Assembly: GCF_002903165.1 (NCBI RefSeq)
Contig: NZ_PPSK01000003.1
Coordinates: 186,001 to 250,000, forward strand
Length of the DNA stretch: 64,000 bases
Reading direction: 5' to 3'
Source: Halopseudomonas oceani
Lineage (GTDB): Bacteria; Pseudomonadota; Gammaproteobacteria; Pseudomonadales; Pseudomonadaceae
Under the pieces are notes generated by a model. It had not been told where the DNA came from, searched no databases, and worked only from the letters and a program-made list of their open reading frames with translations. A program made the translations under genes and the position numbers. Of the stretch, positions 19,652-28,316 are shown piece after piece (within the stretch, counting starts at the first letter, position 1; each line of letters begins with the position of its first letter).

Positions 19652-21095
19652 CAGCAAGGATACAAACAAGAAACGCAAAGCCGAACGTGAAGCGCTGCGC
19701 GAAGAGCTGCTCGAAACCCAGTTTGAACTCCGCACCCTTGAACGCGGCTCGGTGTTGGTCCTGATCAGCGGGAATGACTTCGCCGGCAAGGCCGAGGTCA
19801 TTCACAGCTTCTATGAATGGCTCGATAACCGCTATCTCAACACCCGGGCCTTTGGCCTGCCAAAAGGGGTCGACAAGCGCATGCCGCGCATGTGGCGTTA
19901 CTGGCGCACCCTGCCACCCACCGGCGAGCTGGGATTTTATCTGGGTTCCTGGTATCACCAGCCACTGATGAAACTGAGCCGCGGGCAGATCAGCATCAAC
20001 CGTTTTACCGCACAGATGCAGGAAATCCTGCATTTCGAACGGATGCTCAACGACGAGGGCATCATCTTGGTGAAAGTCTGGCTGCATCTGACCGATGACG
20101 AACGCGGCGCACGCCAGCGCATTGACCCAAGCCTGCTCAGGCAAACGGTAGCGATGCGCGAGTGGGGCGACTTCAGTGCGGCAGACTACGAGAAGGTCCG
20201 CGAGAGCGCCCGCCTGATGACCGAGCTAACCTCCAGCAACGAGTCGCCCTGGATACGGGTTCCGGCAGCGGACCCGCATGAACGCGATCAGCGCATTGGC
20301 CAGATCGTGCTGGAAGCCATGCGCGAACGCCTCAAAAATGCCCCCAAACCGCGACCGATTTACGGCTGGCAACCGGCCCAGCGCGACTACCTCGCCCAGC
20401 TGGATTACAGCCTGCAACTGTCCAAGGACGATTACCAGCAGCAGTTGGAACACTGGCAAAACCGCCTGCGCGATTTGATACAGCACCCGCGCTTTGCCCG
20501 ACGCAGCCTGATGCTGGTCTTTGAAGGTAGCGATGCCGCTGGCAAGGGTGGCACCATCCGTCGCATCACCCAGTGCCTTGACCCGCGTATCCTGCGCGTA
20601 CACGGCACCAGAGCACCCAGCGATGAAGAACGGCGCATGCCCTATCTGTGGCGCTTCTGGCGCCGCATTCCCGCGCCGGGCAACGTCGTTGTGTTTGATC
20701 GCAGTTACTACGGCCGGGTGCTGGTAGAACGTGTCGAAGGCTTCGCTGCCGACGCCGAATGGCAGCGCGCCTACGCCGAAATCAACGACTTCGAACAGCA
20801 ACTGACTGACAGCGGCACCCTGTTGATCAAGTTCTGGCTGGCTATCACCGAAGAGGAGCAGCTCAAGCGTTTCAAGGACCGCGAGCAATCCCCGGTCAAG
20901 CGCTACAAACTGACGGACGAGGATTGGCGCAACCGCAAGCGCTGGCCCGCCTACGTTCAGGCAATGAACGACATGGTCGAGCACACCTCTACCCGTTCGG
21001 CCCCCTGGCACCTTATTCCCGCAGAAGACAAACGGCATGCCCGAATCCAGGCCCTGCGTATTCTCTGTGAAGCACTGGATGAAGAATTGAAATAG
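19644..21095 (+). CDS. pap: Polyphosphate:AMP phosphotransferase (tandem PPK2)
   Basis: This 483-residue protein contains two PPK2 domains. The C-terminal copy has an intact Walker A (FEGSDAAGKGG), the lid-like sequence DEERRMPYLWRFWRRIP and DRSYYGR. The N-terminal copy is divergent (ISGNDFAGKAEV) but keeps KRMPRMWRYWRTLP. In this family the enzyme uses polyphosphate to convert AMP to ADP. ATG 19644 is chosen because it overlaps the end of the EAL gene, a typical coupled start; an in-frame ATG 13 codons upstream lies well inside that gene. The coupling of an EAL gene to polyphosphate metabolism is notable. Confidence 0.93.
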   Translation: MSNSKDTNKKRKAEREALREELLETQFELRTLERGSVLVLISGNDFAGKAEVIHSFYEWLDNRYLNTRAFGLPKGVDKRMPRMWRYWRTLPPTGELGFYLGSWYHQPLMKLSRGQISINRFTAQMQEILHFERMLNDEGIILVKVWLHLTDDERGARQRIDPSLLRQTVAMREWGDFSAADYEKVRESARLMTELTSSNESPWIRVPAADPHERDQRIGQIVLEAMRERLKNAPKPRPIYGWQPAQRDYLAQLDYSLQLSKDDYQQQLEHWQNRLRDLIQHPRFARRSLMLVFEGSDAAGKGGTIRRITQCLDPRILRVHGTRAPSDEERRMPYLWRFWRRIPAPGNVVVFDRSYYGRVLVERVEGFAADAEWQRAYAEINDFEQQLTDSGTLLIKFWLAITEEEQLKRFKDREQSPVKRYKLTDEDWRNRKRWPAYVQAMNDMVEHTSTRSAPWHLIPAEDKRHARIQALRILCEALDEELK

Positions 21096-21162
21096 TTGGT
21101 CTGGCATGAGCGCGGCGCTATGATCAGCTCACGCCATGTCGGCGCCACTCAGGAAATACGCA

Positions 21163-21573
21163 ATGAAACTACTGGATGAATTCAAGGCTTTTGCCATGCG
21201 CGGCAATGTTGTCGACATGGCCGTGGGTATCATTATTGGCGCCGCTTTCGGCAAGGTCGTTTCCTCCTTCGTCAATAATGTGGTCATGCCACCGTTGGGT
21301 GTGTTGATTGGGGGCGTGAACTTTACCGACCTGTCTATTGTGCTGAAGGAAGCCGAAGGTGAGGCGACTGAAGTGGCCATTAGTTACGGCCTGTTCATTC
21401 AGAGCGTGGTCGACTTCATGATCATCGCCGCCGCGGTTTTCATTGCCGTAAAAGTCATGAACAGCATGAAGAAGAAAGAAGAAGCTGCGCCTGCGGCTCC
21501 ACCTGCGCCCTCGAAAGAAGAAGTCCTGCTCGGCGAGATCCGTGACCTGCTCAAGGAGCAGAAGCAAGGCTGA
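21163..21573 (+). CDS. mscL: Large-conductance mechanosensitive channel MscL
   Basis: This 136-residue inner-membrane protein has the MscL N-terminus ([22 protein letters not shown]), a first membrane helix about 15-45, a periplasmic loop and a second helix ([24 protein letters not shown]). A charged C-terminal bundle ends in [10 protein letters not shown]. It forms a pentameric pore that opens under osmotic downshock. ATG 21163 follows AGGA; the in-frame ATG nine codons upstream would add an atypical tail. Confidence 0.97.
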   Translation: MKLLDEFKAFAMRGNVVDMAVGIIIGAAFGKVVSSFVNNVVMPPLGVLIGGVNFTDLSIVLKEAEGEATEVAISYGLFIQSVVDFMIIAAAVFIAVKVMNSMKKKEEAAPAAPPAPSKEEVLLGEIRDLLKEQKQG

Positions 21574-21659
21574 ACCCTACTCTCAATCGCGCGGTGCCTC
21601 GCTGTCACAGCACCGCGCGATGCTATACTGCGCGGCACTTTCAACCGCTCTGGCCCACC

Positions 21660-22784
21660 ATGCTTTCCTGCGATACGTCCTACGGCACGCTGCAATTACA
21701 GCGCTACCCCGCTTCCCGCGATGCCTCCCTGCAGGCCTTCGACGCGGCCGACCTGTACCTGCTGCAACGCCTTCAGGAAGAACCCGCGAGCAACCAGCCG
21801 GTGTTGATCATCAACGACAGCTTCGGCACCCTCGCCACCGCGCTGGCATCGGCAAATATTGAGGTGCACAGCTGGGGTGATTCATGGATGAGCTGGCGTG
21901 CCCTGCAGGACAACCTCGCTGTAAACGGCCTCGACCCAGCCAACGTGCGCTTCTTTAACAGCACGCAAACCCCAGACGGCCAGTACCAACAGGTGCTGCT
22001 GCGCATTCCGAAGAGTCTCAGCCTGCTGCAAGACCAACTGCAGCGTCTGCGTCCGCAACTCGCGGACAATGCCTTGCTGCTGGCCGGCAGCATGATCAAA
22101 CATCTGCCACCCAGCGCTGGTGACCTGCTGGCAGCACACATCGGCCCATATCAGGCCTCGCTTGGCTGGAAAAAGGCGCGCCTGTTGCAGTGCCGGCATG
22201 ATCCAGCGCTGCAACCACGAATTGCCGACCTGACCAGCAGCTACCCACTGGAAGGGACTTCGCTGCAGTTGAGCAACCGCCCCGGCGTATTCTCCCGCGA
22301 GAAACTGGATATCGGCACCCGCGTGCTACTGCCCTGCATTCCGGCCGACCGAGGCAACGCTCGCGTGATCGACCTGGGCTGTGGCAATGGCGCGCTCGGC
22401 TTGATGGCTGCCCAGCGCAATCCGGATGTGCAACTGACCTTCGTCGACGAGTCATGGGCGGCGATGGCCTCGGCACAGGACAACTTCCGTGCCGCCTTCC
22501 CCGGTCGCAGCGCTTGGTTTATCGTCAGCGACGGGCTAAGCGAGGCCGAAGCCGGCTGCGCAGACCTGATCCTCTGCAACCCGCCGTTCCACCAGCAACA
22601 GGTGGTCGGCGACCAGATCGCCCGACGGCTGTTTCGCCAGAGCCGCCACGCGCTCGCACCGGGCGGCCAACTGCTGATCGTCGGCAATCGCCATTTGGGC
22701 TATCACCAGACGCTGAAGCGCTACTTTGGCACGGTTGAGCAAGTGGCCGCGGCGCCCAAATTCGTGGTGCTAGCCGCCAGCTGA
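21660..22784 (+). CDS. rlmG: 23S rRNA guanine-N2 methyltransferase RlmG (RsmC/RlmG family)
   Basis: This 374-residue protein has two domains. A degenerate N-terminal methyltransferase-like half begins YGTLQLQRYPASRDASLQAF. The catalytic half has SAM motif I DLGCGNG at 238-244 and the N2-guanine motif NPPF at 307-310. The N-terminal LQRYP...LQAFDAADLYLL pattern is closer to RlmG (G1835 of 23S rRNA) than to RsmC, but the two are related and the substrate call is inference. ATG 21660 fits the family length; an upstream frame extension is rejected. Confidence 0.85.
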   Translation: MLSCDTSYGTLQLQRYPASRDASLQAFDAADLYLLQRLQEEPASNQPVLIINDSFGTLATALASANIEVHSWGDSWMSWRALQDNLAVNGLDPANVRFFNSTQTPDGQYQQVLLRIPKSLSLLQDQLQRLRPQLADNALLLAGSMIKHLPPSAGDLLAAHIGPYQASLGWKKARLLQCRHDPALQPRIADLTSSYPLEGTSLQLSNRPGVFSREKLDIGTRVLLPCIPADRGNARVIDLGCGNGALGLMAAQRNPDVQLTFVDESWAAMASAQDNFRAAFPGRSAWFIVSDGLSEAEAGCADLILCNPPFHQQQVVGDQIARRLFRQSRHALAPGGQLLIVGNRHLGYHQTLKRYFGTVEQVAAAPKFVVLAAS

Positions 22785-22787
22785 GCA

Positions 22788-22925
22788 TCAGTTGCGGCGC
22801 GTTCGTCGGCAGCGTTCCGAACAGGAACGCACCTCATCCCAGCATGCGGCCCATTTGCGCCGCCAGCTGAAGGGGCGACCACAGACCGCGCAGACCTTCT
22901 GCGGCAAATCGCCCTTGCACCTCAT
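22788..22925 (-). CDS. DUF2256 zinc-ribbon small protein
   Basis: This 45-residue protein reads MRCKGDLPQKVCAVCGRPF near its start, then WRRKWAACWDEVRSCSERC. The paired cysteines (C12, C15, C35 and C39) form a probable zinc ribbon, which is the DUF2256 pattern. Its ATG overlaps the TGA of the photolyase gene (ATGA, 22922-22925), so translation is almost certainly coupled. DUF2256 proteins are repeatedly found beside or fused to cryptochrome/photolyase-like proteins; the exact function is unknown. Confidence 0.9.
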   Translation of the reverse strand: MRCKGDLPQKVCAVCGRPFSWRRKWAACWDEVRSCSERCRRTRRN

Positions 22926-24466
22926 AACGCCTCGCCAGCGTCCAACCGAACCAACAGATGCTCACCCCAGTCCCAAAGCGCCTGCTGCTTCGCCTCCGGC
23001 ATCCGCTGCAGATTGCGGTACACCAGCCCCATGCGCGGGTTGCCGCTGAGCTGATCGCGATGACGCATGATGAAATGCCAGTACAGTGCATTGAACGGGC
23101 ACGCCCTAGCGCCCGTCTGCTCGCCCACCTTGTAGCTACACCCACTGCAATAGTTGGACATTCGCTTGATGTACTGACCACTGGCGCAATAGGGCTTGGA
23201 GCCCAGAAAGCCGCCATCGGCATGCATCACCATGCCCAACGTATTGGGCAGCTCGACCCAGTCAAAGGCATCCATATACACCGCCAGATACCAGTCGCAG
23301 ATCTGCTTTGGTTCAATGCCCGCCAACAAGGCGAAGTTGCCCGTCACCATCAGCCGCTGGATGTGGTGTGCATAGGCATGCTCAAGGGTCTGGCCGATGG
23401 CCTGCTGCATGCAGCGCATGCGGGTCTGACCAGTCCAGTAGAACTCGGGTAACGCACGTTGATTGCCGAACGTGTTGCGCTCGGCATAGTCCGGCATCAT
23501 CAGCCAGTAGATGCCGCGCACATACTCACGCCAGCCGAGTATCTGGCGAATAAACCCTTCGGCGGCATTCAATGGAATCAACCCGGCCTGCCAGTCTGCC
23601 TGCACATCCAGGCAGACCCGGCGCGGGTCCAGCAGGCCGATATTCAGCGCCGCGGCAATGCGCGCATGAAACAGCCAGCGCTGGTCGACCGCCATGGCGT
23701 CCTGAAAATCACCAAACTGTGCCAGCGCCTGACGGCGAAAGCACTGCCAGAGTTGCTCTGCTTCGGCATGGGTTACCGGGTAGTCAAAACCGTCGAGAGC
23801 GCCGTAGTGGTCGGTAAAGCGCGTTGCCACCAATGCACACACCGCCTGGGTAATCGCGTCCGCAGGGAAATGCGGTTGGTCCGGTACCGCATGCCCCGTT
23901 GGCAGCGGTTTGCGATTGTCCTCATCGTAGTTCCAGCTCCCCCCTTCAGGCTGTCCCTCAGCCGTCATCAGCAGCCCGCTTTCCCGGCGCATTTCTCGAT
24001 AGAAATACTCCATGCGCAACTGCTTGCGCCCCTCTGCCCAGCGGGCAAAGCGTTCACTGCTGCAGAAAAAGCGCGTATCCGGACATAGCTCCAGCTCGGG
24101 CCAGTCGTCCTGACGCTGACGAAAGCGCTCAAGCAACCGCCATTCACCCGGCTCGGTCAGCAAAATGCGCTCAGGGGCCAACCGAGCGCGTGCGCGCGCC
24201 AATTCGCCGTCCAGCGAACCCGTATTGGCCGGGTCGTCCAGGCGAATGTAGTCAACAGAGAACCCCCTTGAACTCAGGTTCTCGGCGAAATGCCGCATAG
24301 CAGAAAGAATGAAGACAATCTTCTGCGGATGGTGGGGCACGTAACGTCCCTCTTCATCCGCTTCGATCAGGAGAATGTGGTCGCTGGCCGGATCAGCACC
24401 AGCGAGACTGCTGATCGCGGGGTCGAGCTGATCCCCCAGCAGCAGAATCAGGTTGCGCACACTCAT
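22922..24466 (-). CDS. Iron-sulfur bacterial cryptochrome/photolyase (PhrB/FeS-BCP type)
   Basis: This 514-residue protein opens with LILLLGDQLDPAISSL, the start of the photolyase-related FeS-BCP family. C352 (RMRCMQQ), C440 and C443 (YCSGC) and C456 (RACPFN) have the same relative spacing as the four 4Fe-4S ligands of PhrB, the family's characterised (6-4) photolyase. It should bind FAD and repair UV photoproducts or act as a blue-light receptor. The NALYWHF and FDWVELPNTLGMVMHADG stretches are family-typical. It is coupled by ATGA overlaps to DUF6482 upstream and DUF2256 downstream, making a compact three-gene unit. Confidence 0.9.
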   Translation of the reverse strand: MSVRNLILLLGDQLDPAISSLAGADPASDHILLIEADEEGRYVPHHPQKIVFILSAMRHFAENLSSRGFSVDYIRLDDPANTGSLDGELARARARLAPERILLTEPGEWRLLERFRQRQDDWPELELCPDTRFFCSSERFARWAEGRKQLRMEYFYREMRRESGLLMTAEGQPEGGSWNYDEDNRKPLPTGHAVPDQPHFPADAITQAVCALVATRFTDHYGALDGFDYPVTHAEAEQLWQCFRRQALAQFGDFQDAMAVDQRWLFHARIAAALNIGLLDPRRVCLDVQADWQAGLIPLNAAEGFIRQILGWREYVRGIYWLMMPDYAERNTFGNQRALPEFYWTGQTRMRCMQQAIGQTLEHAYAHHIQRLMVTGNFALLAGIEPKQICDWYLAVYMDAFDWVELPNTLGMVMHADGGFLGSKPYCASGQYIKRMSNYCSGCSYKVGEQTGARACPFNALYWHFIMRHRDQLSGNPRMGLVYRNLQRMPEAKQQALWDWGEHLLVRLDAGEAL

Positions 24467-24777
24467 GGGTGCAATGACACAGTAAGGCGCATGGCGGCCG
24501 CATCCGCCGACCCGGCTACCGGGCCGGTGGCACCAGCCTCATCAGCCACATTCAGATGAACCAGCTCAATCGTCGGCCAGGGCAAATCGGCCAGAGCCCG
24601 GCGCACGTCCTCAAGAGAGCGAAAGTGCCGGGGTGCTGGTAGACCATCGCCGTGCAGCAACGCACGCTGACCATCCACCTGGGTCTCAACCAGATAGAGA
24701 CTGCCTTCGTGCGAAAGTAGCGCCAGGCGCTGCAGACGTCCCTGCTCTGCGGCCAACTGCAATTGTTCCAGAGTCAT
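24463..24777 (-). CDS. DUF6482-like small protein
   Basis: This 104-residue soluble protein begins MTLEQLQLAAEQGRLQRLALLSHEG and contains SLYLVETQVDGQ and HFRSLEDVRRALADLPWP. It resembles the small proteobacterial family DUF6482, whose function is unknown. Its TGA overlaps the ATG of the photolyase gene (24463-24466), so it is the first gene of the coupled set. A role linked to light or UV response is inference from that linkage. Confidence 0.7.
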   Translation of the reverse strand: MTLEQLQLAAEQGRLQRLALLSHEGSLYLVETQVDGQRALLHGDGLPAPRHFRSLEDVRRALADLPWPTIELVHLNVADEAGATGPVAGSADAAAMRLTVSLHP

Positions 24778-24849
24778 GCGTACGCCTCCAAAAACTTATA
24801 CAGAGACTATACATCACAACGCAAAACCCAGCCAAAATGTACAACGCTG

Positions 24850-25353
24850 TCAATCAGCGTGGCGCTTGTCCTTGGCGAGCTTGTCCAGCAGTCCCATGGC
24901 GAAGGCCGAGACAACGAAGGTCAGGTGGATCAGCACGTACCACATGAGCTTGTCGTTATCGATATTGACCGCATTCATAAACACCTTGAGCAGGTGAATA
25001 GATGAGATCGCCACAATAGAAGCGGCCACCTTCATCTTCAGCGAGCCCGAGTCCATCTTGCCCAGCCAGCTGAGCTTTTCCTTGCCCTCGTCGATATCGA
25101 GCTGAGACACGAAGTTCTCGTAGCCCGAAATCATCACCATCACCAGCAGCCCGCCTACCAGCGCCATGTCGACCAGCGACAGCACGACCAGAATCAAGTC
25201 AGCTTCCTTGGTCTCAAGCAAGTGCGGCGCCAGATGAATCAGCTCCTGAAAGAACTTCACCGCCAGCGCCAGCAGCGCCAGAGACAGACCGAAATAAATG
25301 GGCGCCAGAATCCAGCGCGCCGAATACATCATGTTTTCCAGAAGGCGTTCCAT
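24850..25353 (-). CDS. yqhA: YqhA family (UPF0114) membrane protein
   Basis: This 167-residue protein begins [35 protein letters not shown], essentially the UPF0114/YqhA signature. Hydrophobic segments occur at about 14-37, 58-80, 105-125 and 130-155, giving an inner-membrane protein of three to four helices with unknown activity. I prefer ATG 25353, which matches the E. coli homolog and sits 11 bases after GAGG, over the ATG at 25362, which is too close to that site. It lies 72 bases upstream of the DUF6482 gene on the same strand. Confidence 0.88.
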   Translation of the reverse strand: MERLLENMMYSARWILAPIYFGLSLALLALAVKFFQELIHLAPHLLETKEADLILVVLSLVDMALVGGLLVMVMISGYENFVSQLDIDEGKEKLSWLGKMDSGSLKMKVAASIVAISSIHLLKVFMNAVNIDNDKLMWYVLIHLTFVVSAFAMGLLDKLAKDKRHAD

Positions 25354-25415
25354 GAAGCGCATTACCTCAATTTACATAGGCTCAGTTTTGGGGCACAGCG
25401 GTTGTTCACAGTAAC

Positions 25416-25424
25416 TGTGGATAA
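25416..25424 (-). promoter_or_regulatory. DnaA-box-like 9-mer (exact)
   Basis: TGTGGATAA is the reverse complement of the consensus DnaA box TTATCCACA. It is one of three such sites in this gap; a DnaA-titration or regulatory role is inference. Confidence 0.45.
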
Positions 25425-25625
25425 CTCTGTGAGCAGTGAACTGATAACTCACTGCGACCCTGTCAGCACGGGCGCTCATGCGCTCCGCACAAATTTTGCT
25501 CAGTTGCCAAGATTGCTTACGATGTGCCATCACTTCGCCTGCAGACCAGCAACCATGCACCTTCCAGAAGCAGGCAAGATTGCTGAAAGGTCAGATACAG
25601 CGGCTGCCGTCAAGACCTTATTGTG

Positions 25626-25634
25626 TTATCCACC
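25626..25634 (+). promoter_or_regulatory. DnaA-box-like 9-mer (one mismatch)
   Basis: TTATCCACC differs from the consensus TTATCCACA only in the last base. It lies on the opposite strand to the other two boxes. Confidence 0.35.
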
Positions 25635-25666
25635 GCCTATTTGCGACAGTGTGTCGCAGCAAAGCC

Positions 25667-25675
25667 TGTGGATAA
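25667..25675 (-). promoter_or_regulatory. DnaA-box-like 9-mer (exact)
   Basis: This is a second exact TGTGGATAA, 33 bases from the near-match box and in the same orientation as the one at 25416. Confidence 0.45.
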
Positions 25676-25690
25676 CCCTGTAGACAGATG

Positions 25691-25722
25691 CCGTTGGCGC
25701 TTATGTTTCAAGGCGCCAACGG
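25691..25722 (-). terminator. Hairpin downstream of the LonB-type protease gene
   Basis: A perfect 10-bp stem, CCGTTGGCGC / GCGCCAACGG, with a 12-base loop lies 15 bases after the protease stop. There is no strong T-run, so it may be a weak or Rho-assisted terminator or an mRNA-stabilising hairpin. Confidence 0.5.
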
Positions 25723-25736
25723 GAATGGCGCACGGC

Positions 25737-28163
25737 TCAGCCTTGGGCGTCGTCAGCCGACTCGGTGTCGGCCTCCTCCTCTTCGCGGTCACGCTCGGCA
25801 ATCTCGGCCAACCGTGCTACCACCCGCGCGTTGATGCTGCCTTCGGCGAAGTCGCCCTCGTCATTCATATCGCCCGCCGGCTCTCCGGCGAGCAGCGCCA
25901 GCGCCTCATCAACTCGCGATACGCCGTAGACCGAGAACTGACCTGCCCGCACGGCCTGCAACACTTCTTCACCAAGCATCAGGTTCGGCACATTGGAGCG
26001 CGGAATGATAACCCCCTGCTCTCCGGTCAGACCACGGGCCTGGCACAGGCGGAAGAATCCTTCGATCTTCTCATTGAGCCCGCCGACCGCCTGTACTTCA
26101 CCAAACTGGTTGATCGAACCGGTAATCGCAAAGCACTGCTTGAGTGGTGTGCGTGACAATGCGGAAATAAGCGTACAGACCTCGCCGAGCGAGGCACTGT
26201 CACCATCGACATAGCCGTAGGACTGCTCCAGCGCGATACTGGCCGAGATCTCCAGCGGATGCTTCTGAGCATATCGGCTGCCCAGGAAACCCGTCAGAAT
26301 CATCACGCCCTTGGAGTGGATCGGTTGGCCGAGGTTTACCTCACGTTCGATATCGACAATGCCACTGCCGCCAGGGTACACGGTGGCGCTGATTCGCGCC
26401 GGCAGACCGAATACCGAGTCACCGACTTCCAGCACGGTCAGACCGTTACACTTGCCCACCGCTGCGCCATCGGTGTCGATCAGAATCACGCCCGACAGCA
26501 TATCTTCGTGAATACGCGCACTGACTCGCCCTGTGCGAGTTTCCTTGGCGCGCAGCGCGCGTTCAATATGCGCCGTATCTGTAACCGGGTCGCCGGCCAG
26601 CTGGCGGGTAAAATCCGCTTCAGCGACCAACTGGAAGATGTCGCTGATGCGCGCCGACAAGCGCTTCTGGTGCTCGGCCAATCGAGTACTGTAGGTCAGC
26701 ACGCGGGCGACAGCAGCTGCCGTGAGCGGCGCCAGCCCTTCTTCCGAGGTCCGGGTCTTCAACAACTGCGCCATTCCCTCAATGCTTTCTGGCGTGCGCG
26801 CGAGGTCTTCATCAAAGTCGACCAGTACGCGGAACATCTCCTGAAAGTCCGGATCCAGATCCTGCAGCGCATAATAGACTTGGCGTGAGCCGATGATCAC
26901 CACCTTCACATCCAGCGGAATGACCTGCGGCGTCAGGCTGACCGTTGCCAGCCGGCCCATATCGGCCCAGGGTGATTCCATCTTCAGCTGACGCGAGTGC
27001 AGCGCACGCTTGAGTGCATCCCAGACGAAGGGCTCACCCAGCAGTTTTTCTGCTTCCAGCAGCAGAAAGCCGCCGTTGGCACGGTGCAAAGCGCCTGAGC
27101 GGATATGCCGGTAGCTGGTGATCAAGGCGCCCTGCTCCGGCGTATACTCGATCCGGCCGAACAGATTGTCATAAGACGGGTGCGGTTCGTGCACCACCGG
27201 CGCGCCGCCATTTGTATGGTGACCAACGACCAGGCTCGGACTGTACTGCTCTATCAATAGCTGCTTCTTGAAAGCGTCCGGTCGCGCCTCCAGCTGACGC
27301 TCCTCAACCAACTGATCAATCACGGTTTTCAACAGATTCTGACGCATCGCCTGCAGATAGTCGCAGATCGCCTGATTCCCGCTGTACTGCTCCAGCAGCG
27401 GTTCCAACAACGGCTGCAGCGCCTCGGTGATGGTTTCCTCATTAAGCTCGCGCAACTGGTTGCTGGACTCGCGCTTCCACTGCGGCAAACTCGCCAGTTC
27501 CTGATTGAGCACCTCTTCCAGCTCCGAGATATCGCTGTGGAAGCGTTCGCGCTCTTCCTCCGGCAACTGGGCGAAATCGGCCTCGTCCAGCGCCTTACCC
27601 TCTTTCATTGGCGTAAAGGCGATGTTCTGTGAATCACGGTACAGGGCAATGCTCTTATCATGGGCTCGGCGCTCAACCGAATCCAGCGCGCGGTCATAAC
27701 GCTGGTTGAAGGCGCGATCAATGGCGCTTTTTTTCTGCTGATAGGCGGGATGCTCAAAGACCGCCGGAAAGGTCGCCAGCAGGTTGTCGATAAAGCGGTC
27801 GATGGTTTCGATCAGCTCACCCGCCGAGCCCGGCGTCAGGCTGATCACCCAGGGCTCTCGCGGATCATCGAAATTGTTGACGTAGACATAGTCCTGCGGC
27901 GTGATCTGGCGCTTGGCCTCGGTACGCAGATAGCGCTGCACGTAGGAGAAGCGGCCGGTTCCGGGATCGCCCATGACAAACACGTTATACCCTGGGCGAT
28001 GCATTGCCACGCCGAATTGCAGCGCCTCTACGGCGCGCTCCTGGCCAAGAATGCCGCGGAAAGGTTCAAGGTCATCGGTGGTGGTAAAGCCAAGACTGTC
28101 GAGATCGATGGGGGCGGTGAGTTGGTCCGGGGTAAGACGTAGCGCTGCGGATTCGTTGGTCAT
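25737..28163 (-). CDS. LonB-type ATP-dependent protease (AAA_32 / S16, AsrA/YcbZ-like)
   Basis: This 808-residue protein has an N-terminal AAA-like region, a long helical insertion (about 130-330) and a C-terminal Lon S16 peptidase. The catalytic dyad is S656 (DGDSASLGE) and K699 (GGLNEKIEG), 43 residues apart as in classical Lon. The P-loop reads GDPGTGRFS, with arginine where the canonical lysine would be. The family matches P. aeruginosa AsrA (PA0779), linked to heat-shock and aminoglycoside response, and E. coli YcbZ. ATG 28163 follows AAGGA. The C-terminus is a very acidic tail (about 25 residues rich in Glu and Asp). Confidence 0.88.
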   Translation of the reverse strand: MTNESAALRLTPDQLTAPIDLDSLGFTTTDDLEPFRGILGQERAVEALQFGVAMHRPGYNVFVMGDPGTGRFSYVQRYLRTEAKRQITPQDYVYVNNFDDPREPWVISLTPGSAGELIETIDRFIDNLLATFPAVFEHPAYQQKKSAIDRAFNQRYDRALDSVERRAHDKSIALYRDSQNIAFTPMKEGKALDEADFAQLPEEERERFHSDISELEEVLNQELASLPQWKRESSNQLRELNEETITEALQPLLEPLLEQYSGNQAICDYLQAMRQNLLKTVIDQLVEERQLEARPDAFKKQLLIEQYSPSLVVGHHTNGGAPVVHEPHPSYDNLFGRIEYTPEQGALITSYRHIRSGALHRANGGFLLLEAEKLLGEPFVWDALKRALHSRQLKMESPWADMGRLATVSLTPQVIPLDVKVVIIGSRQVYYALQDLDPDFQEMFRVLVDFDEDLARTPESIEGMAQLLKTRTSEEGLAPLTAAAVARVLTYSTRLAEHQKRLSARISDIFQLVAEADFTRQLAGDPVTDTAHIERALRAKETRTGRVSARIHEDMLSGVILIDTDGAAVGKCNGLTVLEVGDSVFGLPARISATVYPGGSGIVDIEREVNLGQPIHSKGVMILTGFLGSRYAQKHPLEISASIALEQSYGYVDGDSASLGEVCTLISALSRTPLKQCFAITGSINQFGEVQAVGGLNEKIEGFFRLCQARGLTGEQGVIIPRSNVPNLMLGEEVLQAVRAGQFSVYGVSRVDEALALLAGEPAGDMNDEGDFAEGSINARVVARLAEIAERDREEEEADTESADDAQG

Positions 28164-28316
28164 CCAGCTTCCTTGGGCTCGCGGATTCAGACAAGGCTGC
28201 ATTGTTGCCCCGCCAACATCTGCTGACAAGTGTCGAGGTGCCCCGACTTGACGCCAGTCGCCGGCTTCGGGCTTAAATAGAGCAAAAGCTCAAAACAACA
28301 AGAACAGGGACGTGCG

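Larger units (their letters stand above)
25354..25736. other. Intergenic region yqhA-lonB with DnaA-box-like sites
   Basis: This 383-base gap holds no convincing gene. It contains two exact DnaA-box 9-mers (TGTGGATAA at 25416-25424 and 25667-25675), a near-match (TTATCCACC at 25626-25634) and a long hairpin next to the protease stop. A short dyad TTCACAGTAACTGTGGA overlaps the first box. Confidence 0.6.

Noticed and set aside
20226..21107. A 293-codon minus-strand open frame
   Set aside because: It is antisense to pap, which is clearly coding by motifs.
25363..25736. Possible replication origin
   Set aside because: Three DnaA-like boxes are present, but no AT-rich unwinding element and none of the genes usual at oriC (dnaA, dnaN, rpmH) is nearby.
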